Origin: Thermohalobaculum sp039815685
GTDB lineage: Bacteria > Pseudomonadota > Alphaproteobacteria > Rhodobacterales > Rhodobacteraceae
Length of the DNA stretch: 64,000 bases
Assembly (NCBI GenBank): GCA_039815685.1
Contig: JBCBYV010000020.1
Location: forward strand, 33,157-97,156
Reading direction: 5' to 3'
Shown: piece after piece, positions 26,631 to 35,771 of the stretch
Layout of the letters: each line of letters opens with the position of its first letter
Position numbering within the stretch: position 1 is the stretch's first letter
Position numbers and translations under genes: made by a program
Notes under the pieces: generated by a model
What the model saw: only the letters and a program-made list of their open reading frames with translations
Databases searched by the model: none
What the model was told of the DNA's origin: nothing

Positions 26631-27628
26631 CCGCGCTCGTCGATGTAGAGAACCTGACGATCCGTTTCCGCACCGATGAGGGGCTGATCACCGTCGTCGA
26701 GAACGTGTCCTTCTCGCTGCGCAAAGGGGAGGTGCTGGGCCTCGTCGGCGAAAGCGGGTCGGGCAAATCGGTGACCGCGAAGGCGCTGATGCATCTCAAC
26801 GCCGGCAATGTCGTCTATGACCCGCAATCCAGGATCACGCTCCACACCGGTGACGGCGCCATCGACGTACTCTCGCTGAAGACGCCCAAGGATCTCTCGG
26901 TCGTGCGCGGCGGTGCGGTGAGCATGATCTTTCAGGAGCCCATGGCGAGCTTTGCCCCGGCCCTCACCATCGGCGCACAGATGGTCGAGCAACTCCTGAT
27001 CCACACCGACATGTCCAAATCGGTCGCGCGCAAGCACTCCATCGAAATGCTAGACCGCGTCGGGATCAAGGAGCCGGACAAGCGCATCGACCAGTATGCT
27101 TTCGAGCTTTCGGGCGGCATGCGCCAGCGCGCGATGATCGCGATGGCGCTCTCGACGAACCCCGCACTCCTGATCGCGGACGAGCCGACCACGGCGCTCG
27201 ACGTCACGATCCAGGCGCAGGTGATCGAGCTCATGAAGGGCCTCGTCGACGAGTTCGGCATGGGCATCCTCTTCATCACCCACGACCTCGGCGTGATCGC
27301 TCAGACGGCGGACGAGGTGGCGGTCATGTATCTCGGCCGGATCATGGAGAAGGGACCGGTGCGCGAGGTGATCCGCACGCCTGCCCACGCCTACACGCGC
27401 GGGCTAATCAACGCGCTGCCGAAGCTCGACGATCTCGACGCGCCCCTCGCCCCCATCCCGGGCGATATCCCGAGCCCGCTGGAGCGGCCTGCGGGATGCG
27501 TCTTCCACACCCGCAACCCGGAGCTTCTGCCGGGCTCGCGCTATGAGCGGGAGGTGCCGCCGCTCTCCGAAGTCTCCCCCGGCCATTTCGCCGCCCTCTT
27601 CCCCGAAGACCTCCCGGGCCGGGCATGA
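26627..27628 (+). CDS. ABC transporter ATP-binding protein, DppD type
   Basis: Cytoplasmic ATPase of the peptide-type importer, 333 residues. The GTG at 26627 overlaps the permease stop as GTGA; the longer frame upstream is just the permease in another frame. Walker A is GLVGESGSGKSVTAK, the signature is FELSGGMRQRAM, Walker B is LLIADEPTTALDVT and the switch His is in ITHDLGV. The C-terminal oligopeptide-transporter extension (CVFHTRNPELLPGS) has fewer Cys than the Fe-S-bearing DppD proteins. It pairs with the ATPase at 27625. Confidence 0.92.
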   Translation: MTALVDVENLTIRFRTDEGLITVVENVSFSLRKGEVLGLVGESGSGKSVTAKALMHLNAGNVVYDPQSRITLHTGDGAIDVLSLKTPKDLSVVRGGAVSMIFQEPMASFAPALTIGAQMVEQLLIHTDMSKSVARKHSIEMLDRVGIKEPDKRIDQYAFELSGGMRQRAMIAMALSTNPALLIADEPTTALDVTIQAQVIELMKGLVDEFGMGILFITHDLGVIAQTADEVAVMYLGRIMEKGPVREVIRTPAHAYTRGLINALPKLDDLDAPLAPIPGDIPSPLERPAGCVFHTRNPELLPGSRYEREVPPLSEVSPGHFAALFPEDLPGRA

Positions 27629-28467
27629 GCGCGCCGCTGATCAAGGTCGAGAACCTCTCGATCCACTATCCCCTCGGCCGCCGGCTCTTTGGGCAACCCT
27701 CCGTGCTGAAGGCCGTGGACGATGTCAGCCTGTCGATCCCCAAGGGTGGGTTCTTCGGCCTTGTCGGTGAGAGCGGCTCGGGCAAGACGACGCTCGGCCG
27801 GGCGATGCTGCGGGCCGCCCCAATCACCAGCGGCAGGATCCGGTTCAACGATGGCGAGGTCGATTACGATGTCGGCAGCCTGGGAAAGGCGGAGCTCCGC
27901 GACTACCGCAGCCGGGCGCAGCTGATCTTCCAGGACCCCTACGCCGCCCTCTCGCCTCGCATGACCGTGCGGGACATCATCGCCGAGCCCTTGGAGCTCA
28001 TGAAGATCACGACCTCCCGGGCGGAGACCGATGAGCGCGTGCGGGAGATCGCGGCCAAGTGCCGTCTCAACCTCGAGCATCTCCGGCGCTTCCCCCACGC
28101 CTTCTCCGGCGGTCAGCGCCAGCGCATCTCCATCGCCCGCGCGCTCGTCTGCCGGCCGAAATTCGTCGTTGCGGACGAGGCGGTGGCGGCGCTCGACGTC
28201 TCCATCCAGGCGGATATCCTGAACCTCCTGAAGAGCCTCAAGAGCGAGCTCGACCTCACCATCCTCTTCATCAGCCACGATCTTTCGGTCGTCGCTCATG
28301 TCTGCGACGAAGTGGCGGTGATGTATCACGGGGTGATCAAGGAGCATGCGCCGACGCGGACGCTCTTCGCCAATCCGCAGGAGGACTACACGCGCCGCCT
28401 CCTCTCCGCGATCCCCTCGCTCGATCCTGATCACAAGCTCACGGTGCAACGCGCGACGGCCGATTGA
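27625..28467 (+). CDS. ABC transporter ATP-binding protein, DppF type
   Basis: Second ATPase of the peptide-type importer, 280 residues, starting at ATG 27625 in a 4-base overlap with the first. Walker A is GLVGESGSGKTTLGRA, the signature is FSGGQRQRISIARAL, and the switch is FISHDLSVV. Walker B reads VVADEAVAALDVS, so the usual DEP is DEA; the catalytic Glu is kept. It lacks the long C-terminal Cys-rich extension of some DppF proteins. It ends the operon; a T-rich terminator candidate follows at 28518-28550. Confidence 0.92.
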   Translation: MSAPLIKVENLSIHYPLGRRLFGQPSVLKAVDDVSLSIPKGGFFGLVGESGSGKTTLGRAMLRAAPITSGRIRFNDGEVDYDVGSLGKAELRDYRSRAQLIFQDPYAALSPRMTVRDIIAEPLELMKITTSRAETDERVREIAAKCRLNLEHLRRFPHAFSGGQRQRISIARALVCRPKFVVADEAVAALDVSIQADILNLLKSLKSELDLTILFISHDLSVVAHVCDEVAVMYHGVIKEHAPTRTLFANPQEDYTRRLLSAIPSLDPDHKLTVQRATAD

Positions 28468-28517
28468 TGGGGCGGTCGCACTGTTCCTGAAGATTGATGC
28501 GACTACTTCCAGATAGC

Positions 28518-28550
28518 GCCGCAACCATGCAGGGCGCGGCACGTTTTTTT
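28518..28550 (+). terminator. Candidate terminator after the peptide ABC operon
   Basis: GCCGC (28518-28522) can pair with GCGGC (28536-28540), followed three bases later by seven T residues (28544-28550), an unusual run in this GC-rich sequence. The stem is only 5 bp with a 13-base loop, and an alternative GCGCC/GGCGC pairing overlaps it, so this is a moderate call. Confidence 0.4.
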
Positions 28551-28613
28551 GAGTGGCATGGAATGAAGCGCCACGTCAGGTGTCTCACGTTCGACAATCC
28601 AGGGAGGTTAACA

Positions 28614-29600
28614 ATGATCCACAATCGTGCACGCAAGGCGCTCGCAGGTGCGTTCGCACTCGGGTTCATGGCGTCTGGCTTTGCGGTCGCGGAGGATCGC
28701 GAGGGCTGGCCGGAGAGCTTCTCCGTCGGCACGGCAAGCCAGGGCGGCACCTATTTCGTGTATGGCTCCGGCTGGACCAATCTCGTCTCCGAAGCGCTGG
28801 GCATCCCCGGCGGCTCAGAGGTGACCGGCGGCCCTGTTCAGAACGCGGCACTGGTGCAGACCGGCGATCTCGATATGGCCATGGTCACGATGGGTCCCGC
28901 CAGCGACGCCATCAACGGCAAGAGCGCACTCGCGCCGGGCCTCAAGCATGACCAGCTCCGCGCGCTCTTCCCCATGTACAAGACCGCGTTCCATGTCATG
29001 ACGCTCAAGAGCTCGGGCATCACCAGCCTTGACGAGATCCCGGCCGGTGCGCGCGTTGGCGTCGGCCCCGAGGGCGGCACGCCCGGCACCTATTGGCCGC
29101 GGATCCTCTCGGAGCTCGGCAAGGACGTGGAGGTACGCCATGGCGGCGCGGCCGATCTCGCCGGTCAGCTTCAGGACGGGCTGATCGACGTCTACACCTG
29201 GGCTGCGGGCATCCCCTTCCCGGCCTTCAGCCAGGTCGAGGCGCAGGCGGACGTGACCTTCTTCGGCATGACCGAGGATCAGCAGGCCAAAGTCGTCGAC
29301 ACCCAGCCGGTCTCGCCCTTCACCATCCCCGCTGGCACCTATCCCAGCATGGGTGAGGACCAGATGAGCGTCTCGATGTGGAACTTCGCGGTCGGTCATG
29401 CCGACCTGCCGGAGAGCTTCGTCTACGCCGTGGTCGATACCGTCATGAGCCAGAACGCCAAGATGGTCGAGATCCACAAGGCGGCGGTCGAGACGCTGCC
29501 GGAGAACTTCGACAAGAACAACATCATCCCGTGGCACCCCGGTGCCGTGCGCTGGTTCGAAGAGAACGGCTTCGACATTCCCGACGATCTGCAGGGCTGA
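28614..29600 (+). CDS. TAXI family TRAP transporter solute-binding protein
   Basis: Periplasmic binding protein of a TRAP uptake system, 328 residues with a signal peptide (LAGAFALGFMASGFAVA). The TAXI pattern is clear: SVGTASQGGTYFVYGSGWTNLV at the N-terminus, TGGPVQNAALVQTGDLDMAMV, and VGVGPEGGTPGTYWPRI. Substrates of this family are usually carboxylates, but this one cannot be named. The ATG at 28614 has AGGGAGG upstream and removes a spurious 40-residue extension. It is followed by a strong hairpin and the fused permease gene. Confidence 0.92.
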   Translation: MIHNRARKALAGAFALGFMASGFAVAEDREGWPESFSVGTASQGGTYFVYGSGWTNLVSEALGIPGGSEVTGGPVQNAALVQTGDLDMAMVTMGPASDAINGKSALAPGLKHDQLRALFPMYKTAFHVMTLKSSGITSLDEIPAGARVGVGPEGGTPGTYWPRILSELGKDVEVRHGGAADLAGQLQDGLIDVYTWAAGIPFPAFSQVEAQADVTFFGMTEDQQAKVVDTQPVSPFTIPAGTYPSMGEDQMSVSMWNFAVGHADLPESFVYAVVDTVMSQNAKMVEIHKAAVETLPENFDKNNIIPWHPGAVRWFEENGFDIPDDLQG

Positions 29601-29612
29601 TAGGGTGACGCT

Positions 29613-29640
29613 GGGCGCGGGGGCAGTTGCTCCCGCGCCC
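29613..29640 (+). terminator. Strong hairpin between TAXI binding-protein and TRAP permease genes
   Basis: GGGCGCGGG (29613-29621) pairs perfectly with CCCGCGCCC (29632-29640), and three inner pairs (one G-T) extend the stem to about 12 bp with loop AGTT. It begins 12 bases after the stop codon and is not followed by a T-run. It may protect the binding-protein mRNA or reduce read-through into the permease. Confidence 0.7.
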
Positions 29641-29698
29641 TAGTGCTCTCGGACCCGCCGGAGACGGCGGACCCTTCTGCAGAGAGAGAGGACAGGGC

Positions 29699-31840
29699 GT
29701 GAGCGAGGTGAAGGCGGAGACGTCGGCGGCCGCGGCTGCCGATGCTGGAACTGGGCTACCCGATGGGTGGACGGCGCGCGCCTTCGGCGTGCTCTGCGTG
29801 CTTTATGCGGCCTGGCACCTCTATGTGCTCAATATCGCACCGCTCGAGACCTGGACGTTCCGCATCCTCCATGTCGCGGGCACCCTGATCCTAGGCTTTG
29901 CGATGACGGCGGTGCTTGCGCCCGCGGTCTCCGAGAAAGAAGAACGTAATCAGGCCCTCGCGAGGGGGGCGATGCTGCTCGCCATTGTCGGCGCCATCGG
30001 TGTCGCTATCGCCGCGGCGGCGCTCGGCGCGTTTGCGATGGCGGAGGAGCCGCCGGGTCCCGATTGGGCGGTGAACTGGTTCGGTATCACGCTCGCCGGC
30101 GGCACAGTCGTCGCGATCCTGGCTGGATGGATCGCGCCGGGGCAGGGCGGGCGGATCGCGGCGCATGACTGGGTCCTGGGCGCGGCCACGCTCGTCTCGA
30201 CCGGCTTCATCATCCTCAGCCTCGAAGCCTTCAGCCTGCGCCTGCGGGCGGGCACGCCCTTCGCCGACCCGAATAACGCCTACGCAGCCTTTGTGCTGGT
30301 GGTGCTCATCCTGGAGCTGACGCGTCGCGTCGCGGGCCTCGCCCTCGTCATCATCTCGGCGGTCTTCATCGCCTACGCCTTCGCCGGGCCGTACCTGCCG
30401 GGCTTTCTCGAGCATCGCGGCTACACGGCGGCGCGCTTCTTCTCCTACGTCTACACGGATAATGGCGTGCTCGGGCCGACGACGGCCGTCTCCTCGACCT
30501 ACATCATCCTCTTCATCATCTTTGCGGCGTTCCTGCAGAGCTCGAAGGTCGGGGACTACTTCGTCGACTGCGCCTTCGCCGCGGCGGGCAAGCTGCCAGG
30601 CGGGCCGGCGAAGGTTTCGGTCTTCGCCTCTGGCCTCATGGGCATGATCAACGGCACGTCCGCAGGCAACGTCGTCTCGACCGGGGCGCTCACGATCCCG
30701 CTCATGAAGCGCGTCGGCTATAAGCCCCAATCGGCCGGCGCCATCGAAGCCGCCGCCTCCACCGGCGGGCAGATCATGCCGCCCATCATGGGGGCCGGCG
30801 CCTTCATCATGGCCGAGATCACCGGCATTCCCTACACCGAGCTTGTGATCGCAGCGCTGATCCCCGCGCTCCTCTACTTCGCCTCGATCTACTTCATGGT
30901 GGATTTCGAGGCGCGCCGGACCGGTCTCGGCGGCGTGGCGGCGAGCGAGCTGCCGAAGGTCGGCGATCTCATCCGAAGGGTCTATCTCTTCATCCCGATC
31001 ATCATCCTGATCGGCGCCCTCTTCGTCGGCTACTCCGTCATCCGGGCCGGAACCCTCGCCATCGTCGCCGCCGCTGTTGTGAGCTGGTTGACGCCGCACG
31101 CCATGGGCCCCCGCCGCATCATCGAGGCGCTGGGCGAAGGCGCGCGCATGTCGATCCAGATCATCACGGTCTGCGCCTGCGCCGGGTTGATCGTCGGCGT
31201 TATCGCGCTCACCGGCGTCGGTGCGCGCTTCTCGGCGCTTCTCTTTGAGCTTGCGGAGGCCAGCACGCTTCTAGCACTGATCTTCGCCATGCTGATCGCC
31301 GTCATCCTAGGCATGGGCATGCCGACCACGGCCGCCTATGCGGTGGCCGCGTCAGTCGTCGCACCCGGCCTGATCGAGATCGGGATCCAGCCGCTCGTCG
31401 CACATTTCTTCGTCTTCTACTTCGCGGTCGTCTCTGCGATCACCCCACCCGTCGCGCTCGCCGCCTATGCGGGCGCGGCCATCGCAGGCTCGGAGCCCAT
31501 GCGCACCTCGATCGCGAGCTTCCGCGTCGGCCTCGCAGCTTTCATCGTGCCCTTCATGTTCTTCTACAGCCCCGGGCTGCTGCTGGAGGGGCCGTGGCAC
31601 GAGGTGCTGCGGAACGCGATCACGGGCCTCGTCGGGGTCGCCCTCCTGGCCAGCGCCGTGCAGGGCTGGTTCGCCGGCGCCATCGGGGCGGTCGCGAGGA
31701 TTGCCCTCCTCATCGGTGCCGTCTGCATGATCGCGGGCGATTGGCGGACGGATCTCCTCGGCGCCCTGATCGCAGGCGCCATCTACGCTCGCCACCGCTT
31801 CTTCGCGGCCGGCACTGACCCGACGCGCTCGCAGCCCTAG
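29699..31840 (+). CDS. TRAP transporter fused permease (4TM/12TM)
   Basis: Membrane component of the TAXI-TRAP system, with the small and large subunits fused in one 713-residue chain. The GTG at 29699 follows a purine-rich AGAGAGAGAGGACAGGG. The N-terminal region has DctQ-like helices; the rest is DctM-like with MGMINGTSAGNVVSTGALTIP, GGQIMPPIMGAGAFIMAE and VILGMGMPTTAAYAVAASV as transport-core motifs, and FAVVSAITPPVALAAYAGA near the end. Uptake is driven by a Na+ or H+ gradient, not ATP. It pairs with the binding protein at 28614. Confidence 0.93.
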   Translation: MSEVKAETSAAAAADAGTGLPDGWTARAFGVLCVLYAAWHLYVLNIAPLETWTFRILHVAGTLILGFAMTAVLAPAVSEKEERNQALARGAMLLAIVGAIGVAIAAAALGAFAMAEEPPGPDWAVNWFGITLAGGTVVAILAGWIAPGQGGRIAAHDWVLGAATLVSTGFIILSLEAFSLRLRAGTPFADPNNAYAAFVLVVLILELTRRVAGLALVIISAVFIAYAFAGPYLPGFLEHRGYTAARFFSYVYTDNGVLGPTTAVSSTYIILFIIFAAFLQSSKVGDYFVDCAFAAAGKLPGGPAKVSVFASGLMGMINGTSAGNVVSTGALTIPLMKRVGYKPQSAGAIEAAASTGGQIMPPIMGAGAFIMAEITGIPYTELVIAALIPALLYFASIYFMVDFEARRTGLGGVAASELPKVGDLIRRVYLFIPIIILIGALFVGYSVIRAGTLAIVAAAVVSWLTPHAMGPRRIIEALGEGARMSIQIITVCACAGLIVGVIALTGVGARFSALLFELAEASTLLALIFAMLIAVILGMGMPTTAAYAVAASVVAPGLIEIGIQPLVAHFFVFYFAVVSAITPPVALAAYAGAAIAGSEPMRTSIASFRVGLAAFIVPFMFFYSPGLLLEGPWHEVLRNAITGLVGVALLASAVQGWFAGAIGAVARIALLIGAVCMIAGDWRTDLLGALIAGAIYARHRFFAAGTDPTRSQP

Positions 31841-31868
31841 CGGTTCAGCCAAGGCTTTCACCACCGTC

Positions 31869-31891
31869 ATTGCCGGCCTCGCGCCGGCAAT
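31869..31891. repeat. REP-like palindromic element
   Basis: ATTGCCGGC-CTCGC-GCCGGCAAT: perfect 9-bp arms with a 5-base loop, followed by CCAG. The sequence is very like the dispersed GTCATTGCCGGG...CCCGGCAATCCAG elements that are frequent between genes in alphaproteobacteria. It lies after the TRAP permease in the gap before the convergent hydrolase gene and may act as a 3'-end structure. Only one copy is visible here. Confidence 0.6.
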
Positions 31892-32060
31892 CCAGTCCAC
31901 CTTCAGACGATTGAACTGCCGATCTTTTCTGGAGTCCCGTGGACGCTTCAAACGGGTTCGCTCTGTACAGGTCAGACCACTTCGACCAGCGGTGCGCGGA
32001 GCGTGGTACTTGCAACGCCAGAAGACATTGCTTCGCACGTTGCTCCTGGCCCAGATGCCG

Positions 32061-32990
32061 TCACCCCCCTTCCAGGAGGAAGCCTGCGGTGCACTCGATC
32101 ACTGCGTCCAGGAGCGCGGGGTCGTTGATCGCCCCCAAATCGTGACCTGCGTCGAGGTCGATGATGGCGGTCTCGGCGTCGCGTGAGCGGCGGATCTGCT
32201 CACCGAGGGCCGCACCCTCCTTGACCAGCGGGTCGCGCTGACCGGTGACGATCAGGATCGATGCGTCGCTCTCCGCCGCATCGCCAATCGGATCGGCCTC
32301 CACCAATTCCGCAAAGAAGCCGGGGCGCAGCCGCGTATCTTCGAATACGGGGGCAGGCGCCCCGCTGGAGGGTGATTGCGCCGCAGCCAGAATCGTTTCG
32401 CGGCCGAAGATCACGCTGTAGGTCGCCATCGGATCCATCACCGGGTTCCAGAGCGCGATCCTCTCGAACGCGTCCTCCGTGGCTGCGGCGCGAAGCGCAA
32501 CGAGTCCGCCCTGGCTGTAGCCGAGCACGCTGACGCGGCTGTCCTCATTGCCGAGTTCCGACCGGAGCGCCGCCGCCGCTCGCAGCGCATCCCGCGCCTG
32601 TGTCGAGAAGCGGGTGTCTGCCCAAGCGCCGTCGCTGCGGCCCGAGCCGATGAAATCGATGCGGAGCGTCGCGATCCCCAGTTCCGCAAAGGCACGGGCC
32701 GTGCGCGCGAACATGCCCTCGCCCCGAGCGACCGGGATCTCGTTGCGCGAGCCCGTATAGCCGTGGAGCATGATGGCAAGGGTTTTCGGCGGCGCATCGG
32801 CAGGCCCCGCAAGCGTCCCCCTTATCAGCCCGTCCGGCGTCCCGATCACCAGTTCCCGTTCTTCGGCAGCGGAAGAGCTGGCGGAGGGAGGCGCGCAGCC
32901 CTCGATCTGGCTGGCCTGCGCTGAATTGTGTGCGAAGCCACAGAGCGCTGCCAAGCCAAGGAGCGCTGCGATCGAACGAGGATGGCGCAT
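32061..32990 (-). CDS. Secreted alpha/beta hydrolase
   Basis: A 309-residue exported hydrolase. Signal peptide MRHPRSIAALLGLAALCGFA.. ends near AQA. The alpha/beta fold shows the oxyanion strand LAIMLHGYTGSRNEIP, nucleophile GYSQGG, acid in TGQRDPL and His in DAGHDLG. The ATG at 32990 is preferred over 33005 because GGGAG lies 8 bases upstream and the signal peptide is then standard. It stands alone between the TRAP genes and the LacI operon, on the opposite strand. It is probably an esterase or acylpeptidase; the substrate is unknown. Confidence 0.85.
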   Translation of the reverse strand: MRHPRSIAALLGLAALCGFAHNSAQASQIEGCAPPSASSSAAEERELVIGTPDGLIRGTLAGPADAPPKTLAIMLHGYTGSRNEIPVARGEGMFARTARAFAELGIATLRIDFIGSGRSDGAWADTRFSTQARDALRAAAALRSELGNEDSRVSVLGYSQGGLVALRAAATEDAFERIALWNPVMDPMATYSVIFGRETILAAAQSPSSGAPAPVFEDTRLRPGFFAELVEADPIGDAAESDASILIVTGQRDPLVKEGAALGEQIRRSRDAETAIIDLDAGHDLGAINDPALLDAVIECTAGFLLEGG

Positions 32991-33193
32991 GCTGCCGTCT
33001 CCCATGGCTCACGTCCCGATAGCACTGCGATTGCCGCCCCTGCACCGGACGGCTGCCGATCCGGGCATCGGGGCCGGCACAACCCGCGCCAGCCGCGTTG
33101 CACCTTGGACCAGCGGGGCGCGCCTGGCGACGGCCAACCTTAACTTCAGGGCTACCATCGCACCCGGGATCGGGCGTCCAGCTCTGAGCAGAT

Positions 33194-33211
33194 CTGATTG
33201 ACGTACCTCAG
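33194..33211 (+). promoter_or_regulatory. Putative LacI-family operator over the lacI promoter
   Basis: CTGATTGACGTACCTCAG shares 14 of 18 bases, including the ends CTGA and ACCTCAG, with the perfect palindrome at 34314-34331. It overlaps a possible -35 (TTGACG, 33198-33203) placed 17 bases before TACCTC and 33 bases before the regulator's start. This arrangement fits autorepression by the adjacent LacI-type protein. Confidence 0.6.
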
Positions 33212-33244
33212 TATCACCGCTACCTCTGCCGCTCTGGAGGGACC

Positions 33245-34270
33245 GTGAACAAGCCGACCGTTCATGACATCGCGAAGGAAGCGGGCGTCAGTCTTGCCAC
33301 CGTCGATCGCGTTCTGAACGCGCGCCCGGGGGTGCGGGAGAACACGATCGCGCGGGTTCAGGCTGCGGTGGACCGCCTCGGCTATGTGCGCGACACCTCC
33401 GCGGCGAACCTCGCGCGGCAGCGGCAGTACCGCTTCGTCTTCGTGCTGCCGGCGGGGCCGAGCCAGTTCGTCGATACCTTGCGCGCCGCGCTGAAGGAGG
33501 CCTCTTCGCGCCTGATCGCTGACAGAGTGCTGGTCCAGGTCGTGACCGTGCCGACGCATGATCCGCACACAATCGTCCGCCGGCTCAGATCGCTGAATGC
33601 CGAGCGTCTGGACGGTGTGGCGATCATGGCGCCGGAGACACCGCAGGTCCGCGACGCCGTGGACCGGCTGAAGGAGGCCGGCCTTGCCGTCGTCACCTTG
33701 GCCTCCGATCTCCCCAACTCCAGGCGCGACTATTTCGTCGGTATCAACAGTATTGCGGCTGGGCGGACTGCAGCGTTCCTGATGGGCCGCTTTTCTGGCG
33801 GTCAAGGACAGATTCTTGTCGTCACGAACTCCCTCCGCTCGCGCGACAGCCTCGAGCGCCGTCTCGGCTTCGATGCCGTCATGGCCGAGCAGTTCCGGCA
33901 GATCGAGGTTCTGCCAACGATCGAGTCCCATGACGACCCGGCGCGCATGGAGGCCGTGATCCGCAGCATTGTCGAGCGGCGGCCGGACCTGACGGGCGTC
34001 TACTCAATGGGCTCGGGCATCACGCAGGTGCTGGAGGCGCTCCGCTCCAACGGCGCCGGGCGGCGCCTCGACGTCCTCGCCCATGAGCTCACACCGACGA
34101 CGGCACGGGCGCTCAGGAATGGCGAGGTCGCAGCAGTCATCGCGCAAAACGTCGGCCACCTCGTCCGAAGCGCACTGCGCGTGCTCCGGACCCTCTCCGA
34201 CCGCATGCCGATCTTCGAGGCGCAGGAGCGCGTGCGCATCGAAATCGTGGTGCGCGAAAACCTTCCCTGA
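33245..34270 (+). CDS. LacI family transcriptional regulator
   Basis: A 341-residue repressor-type protein. The N-terminal helix-turn-helix reads TVHDIAKEAGVSLATVDRVL, with Asp where most LacI proteins have Ser (a feature of some sugar-transport regulators), then the hinge helix TSAANLARQRQYRF. The rest is a periplasmic-binding-like effector domain (VGINSIAAGRTAAFLMGRF, GVYSMGSGITQVLEALRSNG). GTG 33245 has GGAGGG upstream. It is read in the same direction as the ABC-DhaK operon that starts at 34443, and matching 18-bp operators lie before both, so it probably represses the operon and itself until the sugar or polyol is present. Confidence 0.92.
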   Translation: MNKPTVHDIAKEAGVSLATVDRVLNARPGVRENTIARVQAAVDRLGYVRDTSAANLARQRQYRFVFVLPAGPSQFVDTLRAALKEASSRLIADRVLVQVVTVPTHDPHTIVRRLRSLNAERLDGVAIMAPETPQVRDAVDRLKEAGLAVVTLASDLPNSRRDYFVGINSIAAGRTAAFLMGRFSGGQGQILVVTNSLRSRDSLERRLGFDAVMAEQFRQIEVLPTIESHDDPARMEAVIRSIVERRPDLTGVYSMGSGITQVLEALRSNGAGRRLDVLAHELTPTTARALRNGEVAAVIAQNVGHLVRSALRVLRTLSDRMPIFEAQERVRIEIVVRENLP

Positions 34271-34313
34271 GCCACCGGCCTCTGCAGCCCGCAGTGAGTT
34301 CAGCTCATCAGAA

Positions 34314-34331
34314 CTGAGGTACGCACCTCAG
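34314..34331 (+). promoter_or_regulatory. Palindromic LacI-family operator before the carbohydrate ABC operon
   Basis: CTGAGGT-ACGC-ACCTCAG: perfect 7-bp arms around a 4-base centre, 18 bp in all, in the 172-base gap between the regulator and the binding-protein gene. A 14/18 match lies before the regulator itself. Size and symmetry are those of LacI-family operators. Confidence 0.7.
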
Positions 34332-34442
34332 AAAATCAGTGGACATGGGGCGCCTTGCTGGTCTATGGCTGCTGCAACTGGTGAGAAATGCTGGTGTCGA
34401 AGCGCGCAACGAACGCGTTTCAGTAGACGGGAGGAGAAGCCT

Positions 34443-35764
34443 ATGAAGAAGAACACTCTTTTGACGGCGACCGCGGTTGCCGCGCTTGCAACCATCAGCG
34501 CCGATGGCGCGCGGGCTGATGACCTGACGCTCTGCTGGGCGGCCTGGGACCCGGCGAATGCCCTGATCGAGCTATCGAAGGACTTCGAGGCGCAGTCCGG
34601 CCATTCCATGAGTTTCGAGTTCGTGCCCTGGCCGAACTTCGCCGACCGCATGCTGAACGAGCTCAACTCCGGCGGTCAGCTCTGCGACCTGATGATCGGC
34701 GACAGCCAGTGGATCGGTCTTGGCGCCGAGGCGGGCCACTACGTCAAGCTGAACGACTTCTTCGATGCCAACGGCATCACGATGGACGATTTCATCCCTG
34801 CCACGGTGACGGGCTATTCCGAGTGGCCGAAGGGCACGCCGAACTACTGGGCCCTGCCGGCATTCGGCGACGTGGTGGGCTGGACCTACCGGAAGGACTG
34901 TTCGAGCGGCCGGAGCTGCAGGCCGCGTTCAAGGAGGAATACGGGCGCGACCTCAACGTCCCGTCGAGCCTCGCGGAGCTCAAGGACATCGCCGCGTTCT
35001 TCCAGGGCCGCGAGATCGACGGCACCACCGTCTATGGCGCCGCGATCTACACCGAGCGCGGCTCGGAAGGCATCACCATGGGCGTGACCAACGCGCTCTA
35101 CAACTACGGCTTCAAATACGAGGACCCGGACAACCCCTACAGCATGGACGGGTTCGTCAATTCGCCCGAGGCCGTGGCGGGGCTCGAATTCTACAAGGAG
35201 CTCTACGACTGCTGTACGCCGCCGGGCTCGTCGGACTGGTACATGTCCGAGAACATCGACGCCTACAAATCCGGCCAGGTCGCGCTGCAGATGAATTTCG
35301 CGTTCATCTGGCCCGGCGTGCACGCGGATCCGAATGTGGGCGGCGAGAGGTCCGGCTACTTCCCCAATCCGGCGGGCCCGGGCGGGCATTTCGCGCAGCT
35401 CGGCGGGCAGGGCATCTCGGTAGTGTCCTATTCCGACAGCCAGGACGCGGCGCTCGAATACATCCAGTGGTTCGCCCAGCCCGAGATCCAGAAGAAGTGG
35501 TGGGAGCTCGGCGGCTACTCGGCGCTCAAGGCGGTGGTCGAGGACCCCGGCTTTGCTACCTCCCAACCATACGCCCAGACCTTCCTCGATAGCATGGCGA
35601 TCGTGAAGGACTTCTGGGCCGAACCTGCCTACGCCTCCCTACTCCTGTCCATGCAGGACCGCGTCCACAAATACGTCATCGCGGGCGAGGGTACGGCCGA
35701 GGAAGCGCTAGACGGTCTCGTCGAGGACTGGGTCGAGGTCTTCGAGGACGAAGGCAAGCTCTGA
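34443..35764 (+). pseudogene. ABC transporter substrate-binding protein, family 1, with one-base frameshift
   Basis: Carbohydrate-type binding protein of the LacI-controlled operon, broken as sequenced. ATG 34443 (GGAGGAG upstream) gives a signal peptide (LLTATAVAALATISADGARA) and a normal family 1 start, ending in frame at GDVVGWTYRKD. From about 34899 the homology continues one frame over (LFERPELQAAFKEEYGRDL) to the stop at 35764. One base missing near 34896-34903 (GAC TG? TTC GAG) explains it. Both halves look fully conserved, the rest of the operon is intact, and a strong hairpin follows, so either a sequencing/assembly error or a very recent mutation is likely. Confidence 0.88.
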
Positions 35765-35771
35765 TCCGCCG

